Shown here in pieces: positions 14,473 to 22,074 of a stretch of DNA of 64,000 nucleotides. The notes below the pieces were generated by a model. That model did not search any database. It was not told where the DNA came from and saw nothing but the letters and a program-made list of their open reading frames with translations. This stretch comes from Chitinophagaceae bacterium. Lineage in GTDB: Bacteria; Bacteroidota; Bacteroidia; Chitinophagales; Chitinophagaceae. Location: the NCBI GenBank assembly GCA_004322015.1, contig SCQT01000235.1:1-64000 (forward strand). Reading direction: 5' to 3'. Position 1 is the stretch's first letter; each line of letters starts with the position of its first letter. The position numbers were made by a program, and so were the translations under genes.

Positions 14473-16160
14473 ATCTGAAAGCAATTGCTGATGAAACAAT
14501 ACCTGCAGCTCATAATAAGTTCATTCAAATAAAGAAACGATACAGCACGGGAGATATTGTGGATGAAGTGCTTCAATGTTTTCGGGAAAGTTCCTGGCAA
14601 TTGAAAGAATTCGCCCCCTATCTGAGAGGAGAGAATGTAAAAGAGACTTGCGGGAATGTTTGGAATTTCCTGAAAAAAAACGTGAAGTATAAAGTGGATC
14701 CAGAGGAAGTGCAATGGGTAAAAGAACCAGCTAAGACCTGGGAAGATAAACAGTGCGATTGTAAAAGCTATAGCATATTCATTGCTTCCTGTCTTAAAAA
14801 TTTAGGTATAAAAGGATGTTTTCGTTTCGTGAGTTTTAATGATGAACCTGAACCTACACACGTATATATTATTGTGCGTAACCAGGGACAGGATATTATA
14901 ATAGATGACGTAATGCCTCAGTTCAATAAAGAGGCTCAATATATAAGTAAAAAAGATTATCCCATGCAAGGATTATACAGAGTTAGTGGCTTGCCTTCCA
15001 ATGCTTCCATAAAGGGAGCATTACCCGTTGTATCCGGTATGGGAAAGATTTCAATTAATCCCGCACATAAGGGATTATTTACGCGTAAGGCTGAACGTGA
15101 GGGCATGACTGTAAAACAGTTTGGAAGGCATGTATTGGCCCATAAGAATGATTATCCATTGCAAACGATACGTGAAGCGGTATTTTATGAGAATGAGAGA
15201 AATTGGCATAATCATCATAGAATAGGTTCCCTTCCGGTAATAGGGTGTATGGAAGATGATCCCCACGTGGGAAGCATCTTTGATAATATTTTCCGTGGTA
15301 TTAAAAAAACTCTCAGCCAATCCCAGGCCGATCAGTATGTTATTCAATTAGCGCCTGCTTTGTTATACAGGTATATACCGGCTCCATTCCTAAAATTTAC
15401 GGGCAATGGTGTAGATTCTTTCTTTTCTTCCCTGCCTTCTATCGTACAGCAAAAAGTACATGCATGTGATAATCTGCTGAATTATATGCATGATAATTGG
15501 GCACAAGACTATTACCACACTGATCATCTTTTGCATCATACATTAACGGGATTGTTGGGGATGGAACCTCAGCATTATTTAGCTACGGTTATTAATTCCG
15601 TCATTGATTCTTTTCAGAATACCACTGCAACAGCAATAGGCTCATTGGATGTAAGCAATTTCTTACAACAATATGGAGGATCAGGATCAATGCCTTCCGG
15701 ATCTGGTAATATGAATTGGGGTGGGATATTATCTAATACCGGGGAAAGCGCTGCCAGTGGAACAGCAGCTGGAGGTCCGGCGGCAGGTGCAGCTACCGGG
15801 GCATTAACTTTCATAACCAGCCTGCTTTCCGGTTTATCCAGGGTGAATTTGCCGGATAGCTTCAATATTCAAAGCATTGCGCCCCAGCCTGGGGATTGGT
15901 CAGGTTATCAGACTAAGATGCAAACATTCGTTGTTACACCTACACATTCAGATCCATTAGGGTCAGGGTTAAATAATGGATTATATGATGCGAACGGCAA
16001 TGCTATACCGGGCGTTAACAGAAGTTTATTACCAGGTTCCACGCAGTTTTACGGCACACCTGCAATAAGATCTGGTATGTCTCCTTTAATAATGATTGGA
16101 CTTGCCGGCGCTGCCGCAATGATGTTTTTCGGACATAAAAAGAAAGGAGCCAGAAAATGA
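14469..16160 (+). CDS. Transglutaminase-like virion protein with C-terminal anchor
   Basis: This 563-residue protein is the second largest of the late module. Residues 60-150 resemble a transglutaminase/NlpC-like core with Cys98 in QCDCKSYS, His131 in THVYIIV and Asp146 or Asp147 in IIIDDVM, in the right order and spacing for a Cys-His-Asp triad. The middle is rich in His and aromatic residues (HNHHRIGSLPV; DYYHTDHLLHHTLTG). A Gly/Ser/Ala-rich linker follows at about 405-450. The C-terminus is a membrane segment (IMIGLAGAAAMMFFG) with the basic tail HKKKGARK. It may crosslink or cleave capsid or cell-wall components. Function is inferred from the triad. Confidence 0.6.
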   Translation: MNLKAIADETIPAAHNKFIQIKKRYSTGDIVDEVLQCFRESSWQLKEFAPYLRGENVKETCGNVWNFLKKNVKYKVDPEEVQWVKEPAKTWEDKQCDCKSYSIFIASCLKNLGIKGCFRFVSFNDEPEPTHVYIIVRNQGQDIIIDDVMPQFNKEAQYISKKDYPMQGLYRVSGLPSNASIKGALPVVSGMGKISINPAHKGLFTRKAEREGMTVKQFGRHVLAHKNDYPLQTIREAVFYENERNWHNHHRIGSLPVIGCMEDDPHVGSIFDNIFRGIKKTLSQSQADQYVIQLAPALLYRYIPAPFLKFTGNGVDSFFSSLPSIVQQKVHACDNLLNYMHDNWAQDYYHTDHLLHHTLTGLLGMEPQHYLATVINSVIDSFQNTTATAIGSLDVSNFLQQYGGSGSMPSGSGNMNWGGILSNTGESAASGTAAGGPAAGAATGALTFITSLLSGLSRVNLPDSFNIQSIAPQPGDWSGYQTKMQTFVVTPTHSDPLGSGLNNGLYDANGNAIPGVNRSLLPGSTQFYGTPAIRSGMSPLIMIGLAGAAAMMFFGHKKKGARK

Positions 16161-16468
16161 TCATGCCGGTAAGCAATATTAATAATGCAGATTATTTTAT
16201 AGGTCCATCCCTTAAGGATGTGAATCCCGTAAACCGGATCCCTGTCATGCAAACATTAGGTCCTGAGATCCAGAATAAATATGCTCCTAACCCAAATACG
16301 GCACTTTATTCACAAACACAAGCTGCACTGCTTCCAGTGGATATTCCTAAGCCGCCGGTTAGTTCATCGAATAGTCAATCAAATCCACCGACAAGCAATA
16401 ACAACAAAAAATTTCTTTTTATAGCAATAGCCGCAATTGTGGCAATTATTTTATTAACAAAAAAATAA
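16157..16468 (+). CDS. Tail-anchored membrane protein
   Basis: This 103-residue protein has a proline- and asparagine-rich, probably extended N-terminal part and a Ser/Asn/Pro-rich linker (PPVSSSNSQSNPPTSNN). It ends in a C-terminal membrane helix FLFIAIAAIVAIILL and TKK. It overlaps the previous gene by ATGA and is 6 bp from the next. The design (soluble domain, flexible linker, membrane anchor, basic end) repeats through this module. Confidence 0.6.
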   Translation: MIMPVSNINNADYFIGPSLKDVNPVNRIPVMQTLGPEIQNKYAPNPNTALYSQTQAALLPVDIPKPPVSSSNSQSNPPTSNNNKKFLFIAIAAIVAIILLTKK

Positions 16469-16474
16469 AACATC

Positions 16475-16822
16475 ATGGCTACACGTAAATCGCCACGCAA
16501 ACCGAAATTTTTAAAATATCCGAAAAAACCGCGCCAATCGGCAGCAACATCAGTTCTTGAAAGGTACATGGAACGTGTGAAAGAAATAGATCGTGAAAAC
16601 AAAGAGCGTCTTTCAAAGTATGAACGTGATCTGAAGGACTTTGAAAATGACAAAAGGCATCACGCGGAATTGATCAAACATATCGGAAGTATTGGTAAAT
16701 CTTCCGAACGTGTACATCACCGCCATCATGTCCGCAGGCATCCTTCAAAAAGGCGGGCTGTCGGTAAAGTAACTCGGAAACATTCAAGGAAAAGGGCTAC
16801 ACATCGCCGCCGTCGGAAATAA
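16475..16822 (+). CDS. Highly basic protein, possible DNA-condensing protein
   Basis: The 115-residue product begins basic (TRKSPRKPKFLKYPKKPRQ), has an acidic-basic coiled segment (VKEIDRENKERLSKYERDLKDF) and ends in a long Arg/Lys/His-rich tail (HHRHHVRRHPSKRR and RKRATHRRRRK). Such composition suggests binding to nucleic acid. A virion-packaged DNA-condensing protein is plausible given the neighbours. No sequence family is recognised. Confidence 0.6.
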   Translation: MATRKSPRKPKFLKYPKKPRQSAATSVLERYMERVKEIDRENKERLSKYERDLKDFENDKRHHAELIKHIGSIGKSSERVHHRHHVRRHPSKRRAVGKVTRKHSRKRATHRRRRK

Positions 16823-16880
16823 TCCGAGTTTTCAATCATCAATTTTCAATTATCAATTTTCAAATAATAAATAAACTATC
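16823..16880 (+). repeat. Short TCAATTTTCAA repeat in intergenic spacer
   Basis: The spacer contains TCAATCATCAATTTTCAATTATCAATTTTCAA (broken here only by length), a repeat of TCAATTTTCAA units. Similar tandem filler is seen in host intergenic regions of the window. Confidence 0.35.
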
Positions 16881-17315
16881 ATGGCACGCAAATCAGGTAA
16901 AAAAATGGATATTAAAGCAATCGCGATGGATGCCCTGGCGCTATCTGGCGGAGCCGCAGCGTCCGGCATTGTTGACAGTATGTTGCTTTCAAAACTTTCC
17001 TTCGCATCGGATCCAAAAATCAAAGGGCTTCTTAAAGTAGCTGCAGGATCTTTTCTTCCTCCGCTGATCGCGCGAGGAAAAGGCGGGGAATTCATTGAAC
17101 GTTTCGGAGATGGTATGGTCAGCATTGGCGGTTATCAGTTGATGCATGCCTTATTACCCAACCAGATCCCCGCGATCAGTGGCATCGGCAATAATTTGCT
17201 TGCCTATCCTCCGCAGGTTCAAATAGGCGAAACTGCACCGAAATTAGACACTGTGAGTGGATTACCCACACTGGAAGGCATCGGGGAGAATGCAGGTGAC
17301 AATTTTTTGGAATAA
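16881..17315 (+). CDS. Late-module protein with glycine/alanine-rich helices
   Basis: This 144-residue protein starts with a basic stretch (ARKSGKKMDIK), then a small-residue-rich helix (ALALSGGAAASGIVDSMLL) and a second one (LKVAAGSFLPPLIARGKGG). These could insert in or lie on a membrane. The C-terminal 40 residues are acidic (TLEGIGENAGDNFLE). It lies between the basic protein and the capsid candidate. No family is recognised; a structural role is likely from position. Confidence 0.55.
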   Translation: MARKSGKKMDIKAIAMDALALSGGAAASGIVDSMLLSKLSFASDPKIKGLLKVAAGSFLPPLIARGKGGEFIERFGDGMVSIGGYQLMHALLPNQIPAISGIGNNLLAYPPQVQIGETAPKLDTVSGLPTLEGIGENAGDNFLE

Positions 17316-17393
17316 AGCCTGACCGGTCATTATCGGGATGGCTGTAATTTTTTTTTGTAAACAATTTTTTATTTCAACATTAAATCAAATTTT
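17316..17393 (+). terminator. Weak terminator or attenuator before capsid candidate
   Basis: AGCC at 17314-17317 can pair with GGCT at 17339-17342 around the palindrome TGACCGGTCA, and a run of nine T follows within 17347-17357. It could partly stop or start-separate the transcript just upstream of the gene at 17394. Confidence 0.35.
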
Positions 17394-18104
17394 ATGCAGT
17401 ATGCAGGAAATTTAGTAGTGGCTCCGGATCGGGAGCGCGCTATCTATACGGGCCTCAGGAGAAAGGCTCCGAATAACATCATTACGCCGGGTTTCATCCG
17501 GCTGGAACAACAATTATCCAGCGGCCAGGGACAGTACCAATTTCAGATTGGTAAGAACGTAGGCAATCCTTCAGCTACAGAAGTCCGTCTGGACCTGAAT
17601 GATGCATTTGTGGCCACTAAATTGGGGATTTATTTGTTAAATGATGATCCATCCTTACCTGGTCATTCCCCCTTGCTCACATTTCCTTCACCGGTTGATT
17701 TTCCTGCCGAAGCGGGCAATGTGAATCCAAGTCATTTGGAGGCATTTTACAACGGTTTTCTCCGCGTGAAAGTAGCTGATGTGGTATATGCTGAGGCAAT
17801 GGCTACCCGTAAATTCCGAGTGGTACGGGATCAACAGAGCGCCCCTGCAGTTGCTGTAGGTACCAATTGGCCGGCCGCTCCGCAAAAACTCAGCGAAACA
17901 CTGGGCTTTGATGGTTTGGAAGATTTGACACCTCAGTTCATCTTCCAGGGACAGGCAAAGAACGAACTTTCATTGTATGTGCCTGCTAACAGTACGCAAC
18001 AGGTTCAGTATGTAACCGCCACTACCAGGATCAAGGTAGTATGGTATATGGAAGGTTTCCTGATCACTCAGGGATCTGCATTAGGAAGCGCATTGCAAGG
18101 ATAA
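17394..18104 (+). CDS. Candidate major capsid protein (beta-rich)
   Basis: This 236-residue protein has no membrane segment, alternates short hydrophobic beta strands with loops, and ends in KVVWYMEGFLITQGSALG. It has its own upstream hairpin and a strong terminator right after it, so it can be expressed apart from its neighbours, as expected for an abundant capsid protein. Segments such as TEVRLDLNDAFVATKLGIYLL and LSLYVPANSTQQVQYV look like strands of a jelly roll. The size would suit a single jelly roll rather than a double one. I recognise no family, so the capsid call rests on position, composition and lack of any other candidate. Confidence 0.4.
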   Translation: MQYAGNLVVAPDRERAIYTGLRRKAPNNIITPGFIRLEQQLSSGQGQYQFQIGKNVGNPSATEVRLDLNDAFVATKLGIYLLNDDPSLPGHSPLLTFPSPVDFPAEAGNVNPSHLEAFYNGFLRVKVADVVYAEAMATRKFRVVRDQQSAPAVAVGTNWPAAPQKLSETLGFDGLEDLTPQFIFQGQAKNELSLYVPANSTQQVQYVTATTRIKVVWYMEGFLITQGSALGSALQG

Positions 18105-18127
18105 CATGTTCACAGCGCAATAAATAG

Positions 18128-18159
18128 AAAAGCCCGTTCCGGCACCGGGCGGGCTTTTT
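18128..18159 (+). terminator. Strong intrinsic terminator after capsid candidate
   Basis: AAAGCCCG pairs with CGGGCTTT around an inner CCGG-CACCGG stem, followed by TTTTT (to 18159). It lies 24 bp after the stop of the capsid candidate and 25 bp before the next gene. Confidence 0.8.
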
Positions 18160-18183
18160 AATTAACAAACAAATTTTCATACG

Positions 18184-18585
18184 ATGTTTAAAATTAAAAA
18201 TAGCGAGGAAGTTGAAGTTGCCATTGTGAATACGGCGCAACAAACTTTTTATTTTGGCAATGAATTTCTTTTACGCAATGCGAGAAGAATTACCGGGATA
18301 GAAGTCTTTTCCGCGTCTCAGGTTGCCAATACTCCTTCTGGAGCTGCTGTTATTTCACAGGCTATTCTTCAAGGCGCGTTCATCACTTTGGTAGGAGAAG
18401 AAAATAACCGGGAGATCATTAGCAAAATGCCTCTTTCTTCTTTGCTTGCAGCAAATAACAACGGGCATGTGCGCGAGTTTGATATGCCAATGATTAATCC
18501 ATCCAAATGCTATATCACATTTGGAAGTACTACAGGATTAGTGGCTAACTCAGTTATCCCATTTGCATTTTATTATGAACTCTGA
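18184..18585 (+). CDS. Second beta-rich structural candidate
   Basis: The 133-residue protein has no membrane segment and a beta-rich pattern: VEVAIVNTAQQTFYFGNEF, ITGIEVFSASQV, AFITLVGEENNREIISKMP, ending in VIPFAFYYEL. It follows the capsid candidate directly after the terminator, 6 bp before the next gene. A second capsid subunit or a vertex protein is possible; two unequal single-jelly-roll proteins are known in some tailless phages, for example P23-77. No sequence family is recognised. Confidence 0.4.
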   Translation: MFKIKNSEEVEVAIVNTAQQTFYFGNEFLLRNARRITGIEVFSASQVANTPSGAAVISQAILQGAFITLVGEENNREIISKMPLSSLLAANNNGHVREFDMPMINPSKCYITFGSTTGLVANSVIPFAFYYEL

Positions 18586-18590
18586 TCAGG

Positions 18591-18806
18591 ATGGAGCATC
18601 TGCAAAAAGAATATGTGAACATAGACTGGTTCATAAAAATACTTTTGGGATTAGTCTCTTTTTTTTTGGCTGTCACATTTTTCACAGTTCAAAAAACGGC
18701 ATCTGATGTATCGGATTTAAAAGCTCAGATAGTTGTCATGCAGAATAATTACAACGGTCTTAATGAAAGAGTAAATCAAATTGAATTAAACGAAGGCAAA
18801 AAATGA
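18591..18806 (+). CDS. Small membrane protein with coiled coil
   Basis: This 71-residue protein has a membrane helix (IDWFIKILLGLVSFFLAVTFF, residues about 12-32, given here in part) followed by a coiled coil (DVSDLKAQIVVMQNNYN, then LNERVNQIEL). It ends in an ATGA overlap with the next gene. The layout suits a trimeric or dimeric membrane spacer. Confidence 0.6.
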   Translation: MEHLQKEYVNIDWFIKILLGLVSFFLAVTFFTVQKTASDVSDLKAQIVVMQNNYNGLNERVNQIELNEGKK

Positions 18807-19543
18807 TTCTGGGTAAACAAAATATTATAGCGTGGTTTGAAAGCCTTGATGTTCCTTACTGGGTTTTGTTTGCAAAGGGGAAGGTTGAATCAGGCAATCC
18901 TATTTCTAAATCGGATGACAGAGATAATGCCACAGTGAATAATGCAATAGATCATCTCAGAAAAATATTAGATCTGGAATCCCGTGGCCAGTTTACCTTA
19001 ATTGCCTCTCCTAAAAATAATGTTACATCCAGGGGAGGATTCAGGCAGGATTTTGAAATAAATGGCCCGGAAACTTCTACAGCTTCATCAGCGAATCCGG
19101 GGATATTTGGTATGCCTCAAAGCATTGGTGAACTGGATGAATTGACAAACCAACGCGCACAAAAAATGATTGAAAGCGTGAAGCTGGAAATGCAATTGCA
19201 AAAACTTAAGGATGAAAATGAAGTCCTGAAGAAAGAAAATAAAGAATTGGAGAAAGAAGCGGATAAAGGTGCCAATAAGTTTTGGGAAGCAATTAACGGT
19301 ATAGGCCTGGATAAGATAATCGGCGCTTTCATGACTAAAGGTCCGCAGGCTGCACCGGCCGTTACAGGTGTACCTCCGGTTGCCGAACCTCCCGAGAATG
19401 ATCACGGATATGCATTGAGGTTGAGTAAGGTAATATCCATCTTCCAGGAGAATGATCCTGACTGGCTGGATACCCTGGAAAAAATGGCAAATAAAATACA
19501 GAATGATCCATCGGTAATAAAAATGTTCAAAAAATTCCTATGA
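18803..19543 (+). CDS. Late protein with coiled coil, VPYW domain
   Basis: The 246-residue product starts with a small domain (residues 1-85) containing WFESLDVPYWVLF and IDHLRKILDLESRGQFTLIAS. It continues with a Pro/Gly/Ser linker and a strong coiled coil (about 130-165, KLKDENEVLKKENKELEKEA), and ends in a helical part with IFQENDPDWLDTLEKM. The next gene also has a VPYW near its start, so the two may share a domain. No family is recognised. It may be a scaffold or connecting protein. Confidence 0.55.
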   Translation: MILGKQNIIAWFESLDVPYWVLFAKGKVESGNPISKSDDRDNATVNNAIDHLRKILDLESRGQFTLIASPKNNVTSRGGFRQDFEINGPETSTASSANPGIFGMPQSIGELDELTNQRAQKMIESVKLEMQLQKLKDENEVLKKENKELEKEADKGANKFWEAINGIGLDKIIGAFMTKGPQAAPAVTGVPPVAEPPENDHGYALRLSKVISIFQENDPDWLDTLEKMANKIQNDPSVIKMFKKFL

Positions 19544-20097
19544 GTTGTCTTTGTAAATCAAATAATATATCTAATTCCTTTTCACCTGATTATTTTAAAA
19601 ATGTAGGTGGGAAGGAAATGGCTATTTATGCGATAATAAAGCCCTTAAAAGATTGTCAGGTCCCCTATTGGTGCAATACCCTTTCTGCTTATAATAATAG
19701 CCCGAAAACAGGACTTATTTCACTCTCTGATCCTGTTTTTTCAAAAGCATTATCTATTCAGGCAAAATGTTCGCTCAGACTAATAGTTGATGATATTCAG
19801 AATAACACATTAAAACCTCTGGAATATTATGGGACAGTACTATTGGCTGGTGGTAAAATAGTTAATTATGATCCGTCTGTAATGACCGGATCCGTTAATA
19901 TGATCCCGAAAAATGATTTTTTATCGAATGCCGGCGCAGGAAGTCCTTCTAAGGAGACAGGATCAGGAACGCAAAATACTGATTCAGTGCCGGCATCTGA
20001 TAATTTAGTAAATAAAGCAAAAGAAATAGCCGCTCAGCCGGTGAACGTTGGATTGCTACTTATGATTTTTGGAATCAGCGCACTTATAAGTAAATAA
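19540..20097 (+). CDS. Tail-anchored late protein, VPYW domain
   Basis: This 185-residue protein has a Cys-containing N-terminus, a domain starting AIIKPLKDCQVPYWCNTLS, a Gly/Ser linker (NAGAGSPSKETGSGTQ) and a final membrane segment (VGLLLMIFGISALISK). It overlaps the previous gene by ATGA. A methionine at MAIYAIIKP (19618) is an alternative start. The VPYW similarity to the preceding gene suggests paralogous domains, one soluble and one membrane-anchored. Confidence 0.55.
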   Translation: MSCLCKSNNISNSFSPDYFKNVGGKEMAIYAIIKPLKDCQVPYWCNTLSAYNNSPKTGLISLSDPVFSKALSIQAKCSLRLIVDDIQNNTLKPLEYYGTVLLAGGKIVNYDPSVMTGSVNMIPKNDFLSNAGAGSPSKETGSGTQNTDSVPASDNLVNKAKEIAAQPVNVGLLLMIFGISALISK

Positions 20098-20106
20098 AAC
20101 AAGATT

Positions 20107-20541
20107 ATGCCTCTGTATGATATGGCCGATATTATTGATAAAACATTAGTTGCACAGCAGCAGCTCAATGTATATGATTCCCCCGACGGTAATATAATAG
20201 GTACCGTGGAACCTGGAGAGCCGGCGGGTGTGGTATATAGTTGGGTCACTGGATCCGGAGGAATGATCTGGTTTATGTTTGAAAGCAACAATTCAAACAT
20301 GGTTAATTCGCTGGGAAGTTATTACATCCCGAACCTGCCTAATTCGTTCAGCATTGATGCATTGCAACAGCAGGGAGTGATATCTACGCATCAAAAAGTA
20401 ATTGATCAGCAAAAAGCTAATCAGAGCACATTTGATAAGATTGCCAATTTGGTAAAATGGGTAGGGATTGCATTCATAATCGGCACAGTAGGAAAATCGC
20501 TTGTTGACAAGGTTAATATTCACAAAAAAGCAAAACAATGA
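20107..20541 (+). CDS. SH3-like protein with C-terminal membrane segment
   Basis: The first 65 of 144 residues read like a bacterial SH3 barrel: LVAQQQLNVYDSPDGNIIGT, VEPGEPAGVVYSWV, then MIWFMFES. A helix and a membrane segment follow (IANLVKWVGIAFIIGTVG), with the basic end HKKAKQ. SH3-like domains in phage proteins often bind peptidoglycan or other virion proteins. It overlaps the next gene by ATGA. Confidence 0.55.
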   Translation: MPLYDMADIIDKTLVAQQQLNVYDSPDGNIIGTVEPGEPAGVVYSWVTGSGGMIWFMFESNNSNMVNSLGSYYIPNLPNSFSIDALQQQGVISTHQKVIDQQKANQSTFDKIANLVKWVGIAFIIGTVGKSLVDKVNIHKKAKQ

Positions 20542-20969
20542 TCTCAGGAAATATATTCGATGCTACAACTGGTCAGCCTTTGATTGGCGCTGTTATTGCC
20601 GAACTTGATGGATCCGGTACCGTGGTGAATGGAACAACTACAGATTCAAATGGAAATTTTAGCCTGTCAATGAATAATTCATCTGATCAATTGCGGGTCT
20701 CCTATATAGGTTTTCAAACTGTTTATGTAGATCCTGCGGATGCAGGATCAATTTCTTTATTTTCTTCTACAAATCAGTTACCTGGTGTCACTGTAACGGC
20801 ACCTCCTTATGTTCAAAAACCGGTTAATTATTCACAAACAAATAATGCATCCATGTCACAAATATGGACAGATTTAAAGCCGCTTTTATTGCCTGTTGCA
20901 ATAATATTTGTGGCGGGCTATCTTATCAATCAAAGTCACGAAAAATCACGTAAAAAATATCGCAGATAA
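20538..20969 (+). CDS. TonB-receptor-like N-domain on a membrane anchor
   Basis: Residues 1-75 of this 143-residue protein match the carboxypeptidase-D-regulatory-like domain found at the N-terminus of SusC/TonB-dependent receptors: SGNIFDATTGQPLIGAVI, TTDSNGNFSLSM, and RVSYIGFQTVYV. It is followed by LPGVTVTAPP, which resembles the EVVVTA segment next to receptor TonB boxes. The rest is an Asn/Ser-rich linker, a membrane helix (LLLPVAIIFVAGYLI) and a basic tail (HEKSRKKYRR). No receptor barrel follows, so this is a separate protein, probably virion-associated. Confidence 0.65.
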   Translation: MISGNIFDATTGQPLIGAVIAELDGSGTVVNGTTTDSNGNFSLSMNNSSDQLRVSYIGFQTVYVDPADAGSISLFSSTNQLPGVTVTAPPYVQKPVNYSQTNNASMSQIWTDLKPLLLPVAIIFVAGYLINQSHEKSRKKYRR

Positions 20970-21559
20970 TGGCAGATTTTGGCACAGCATATCAAGTATT
21001 AGAACAAAATGAAGGTGGTTATGAGAATAATCCATCTGACAGGGGTGGAGAAACCTACAGGGGTATTGCGCGTAATTACCATCCTGATTGGACGGGCTGG
21101 ACGTGGATTGATAATTATAAATATCAATATGGCCCGATACCCAGAGGGACTGTTTTCTCAAAGCTTGAGAGTGATGTGCAACAATTTGTATATGAAAACT
21201 TCTGGGTACCGATTCAGGGAGATTCTATTCAAAATCAGCAATTAGCTAATATGGTTTTGGATTTTTGTTACGAAAGTGGCCATGGACCTGAACAAATAAA
21301 TCTTGCTTTAGGATTACCCGGGACTAATTCAATAACAACTGATACGGTCAACGCGATGAATGCGGATCCTGTTAATGCGTTCAATGTGATCAAACAACAG
21401 CGACTAAATTATTATGAGAATTTGAATCAGGAAGGTTATATCAGTGATAATCTTATTCAAGGAGTGCTTGATCGCGTGAGAAAATTGGCTTCTCCCACGG
21501 CTATAGCAATTACCGGAGGCGCCACGGCGGTAATTGCCCTCCTTGTTTTTTTTTGCTAA
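20969..21559 (+). CDS. GH108 N-acetylmuramidase with membrane anchor
   Basis: This 196-residue protein has the GH108 lysozyme core. The catalytic glutamate is Glu15 in LEQNEGGYENNP and is followed by SDRGGETYRGIAR. It ends the domain with FCYESGHGPEQI and a C-terminal peptidoglycan-binding-like part (VIKQQRLNYYENL). The last 25 residues form a membrane segment (AIAITGGATAVIALLVFFC), unlike free phage endolysins. Position among virion proteins and the anchor suggest either a virion-borne entry muramidase or a tethered endolysin. It follows the previous gene with a TAATG overlap. Confidence 0.8.
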   Translation: MADFGTAYQVLEQNEGGYENNPSDRGGETYRGIARNYHPDWTGWTWIDNYKYQYGPIPRGTVFSKLESDVQQFVYENFWVPIQGDSIQNQQLANMVLDFCYESGHGPEQINLALGLPGTNSITTDTVNAMNADPVNAFNVIKQQRLNYYENLNQEGYISDNLIQGVLDRVRKLASPTAIAITGGATAVIALLVFFC

Positions 21560-21580
21560 TTCATAAACGGAGAAATTGAT

Positions 21581-21871
21581 ATGCATATCTTAAGAAACGT
21601 TTTTTTTCAGTATGGTACCAATACAATTTTGAATATTGGCAGGCCTAATGCGATCCTTATAAAGAATACGGGTCAGGTCATGCTTTATATCAATAATTTT
21701 CCTCTGGCTCCTAATGATGTATTTACAAGCAATCTTTTACAGGCGGACATGATGGATGATACAAAATATAACATCACATTTGATCCCAATGCTGTAGGCA
21801 CAAGGCTGGTTAATGTGGTTGCAACATTTGTCAGTGAAGAAAAGGAGGTACATAATGGCCCTGCATGTTAA
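21581..21871 (+). CDS. Beta-rich late protein
   Basis: The 96-residue product is predicted beta-rich (HILRNVFFQYGTNTILNI, PNAILIKNTGQVMLYI, TRLVNVVATFVS) with no membrane segment. It overlaps the next gene by 17 bp, and its end contains that gene's Shine-Dalgarno site. It looks like a small spike-base or minor capsid protein, without a recognised family. Confidence 0.5.
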   Translation: MHILRNVFFQYGTNTILNIGRPNAILIKNTGQVMLYINNFPLAPNDVFTSNLLQADMMDDTKYNITFDPNAVGTRLVNVVATFVSEEKEVHNGPAC

Positions 21872-22073
21872 AGTATATTTTAATGGATCCAATCAATTGG
21901 GAGTAGTGAATTTGTCCATTGTTGCGCCTCAAACGAATGCGCAATTGAATTCATTATATCCTAATTCAATTCCCACTTTTTCAGTTTATTGTCCCAATGT
22001 ATCCGGTGGCGGATTAACCTATGTATATATGGGATCCGGCCTTTGGTCAAGTGAACTTTTAACACATAATTAA
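21855..22073 (+). CDS. Small beta-rich late protein
   Basis: This 72-residue protein begins MALHVKVYFNGSNQLG. The start at 21855 is set by a strong Shine-Dalgarno AAGGAGG at 21841-21847, 7 bp upstream, instead of ATG-like starts further upstream. It has beta-strand character and ends one base before the spike gene. It may be part of the spike base. Confidence 0.55.
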   Translation: MALHVKVYFNGSNQLGVVNLSIVAPQTNAQLNSLYPNSIPTFSVYCPNVSGGGLTYVYMGSGLWSSELLTHN

Positions 22074-22074
22074 A

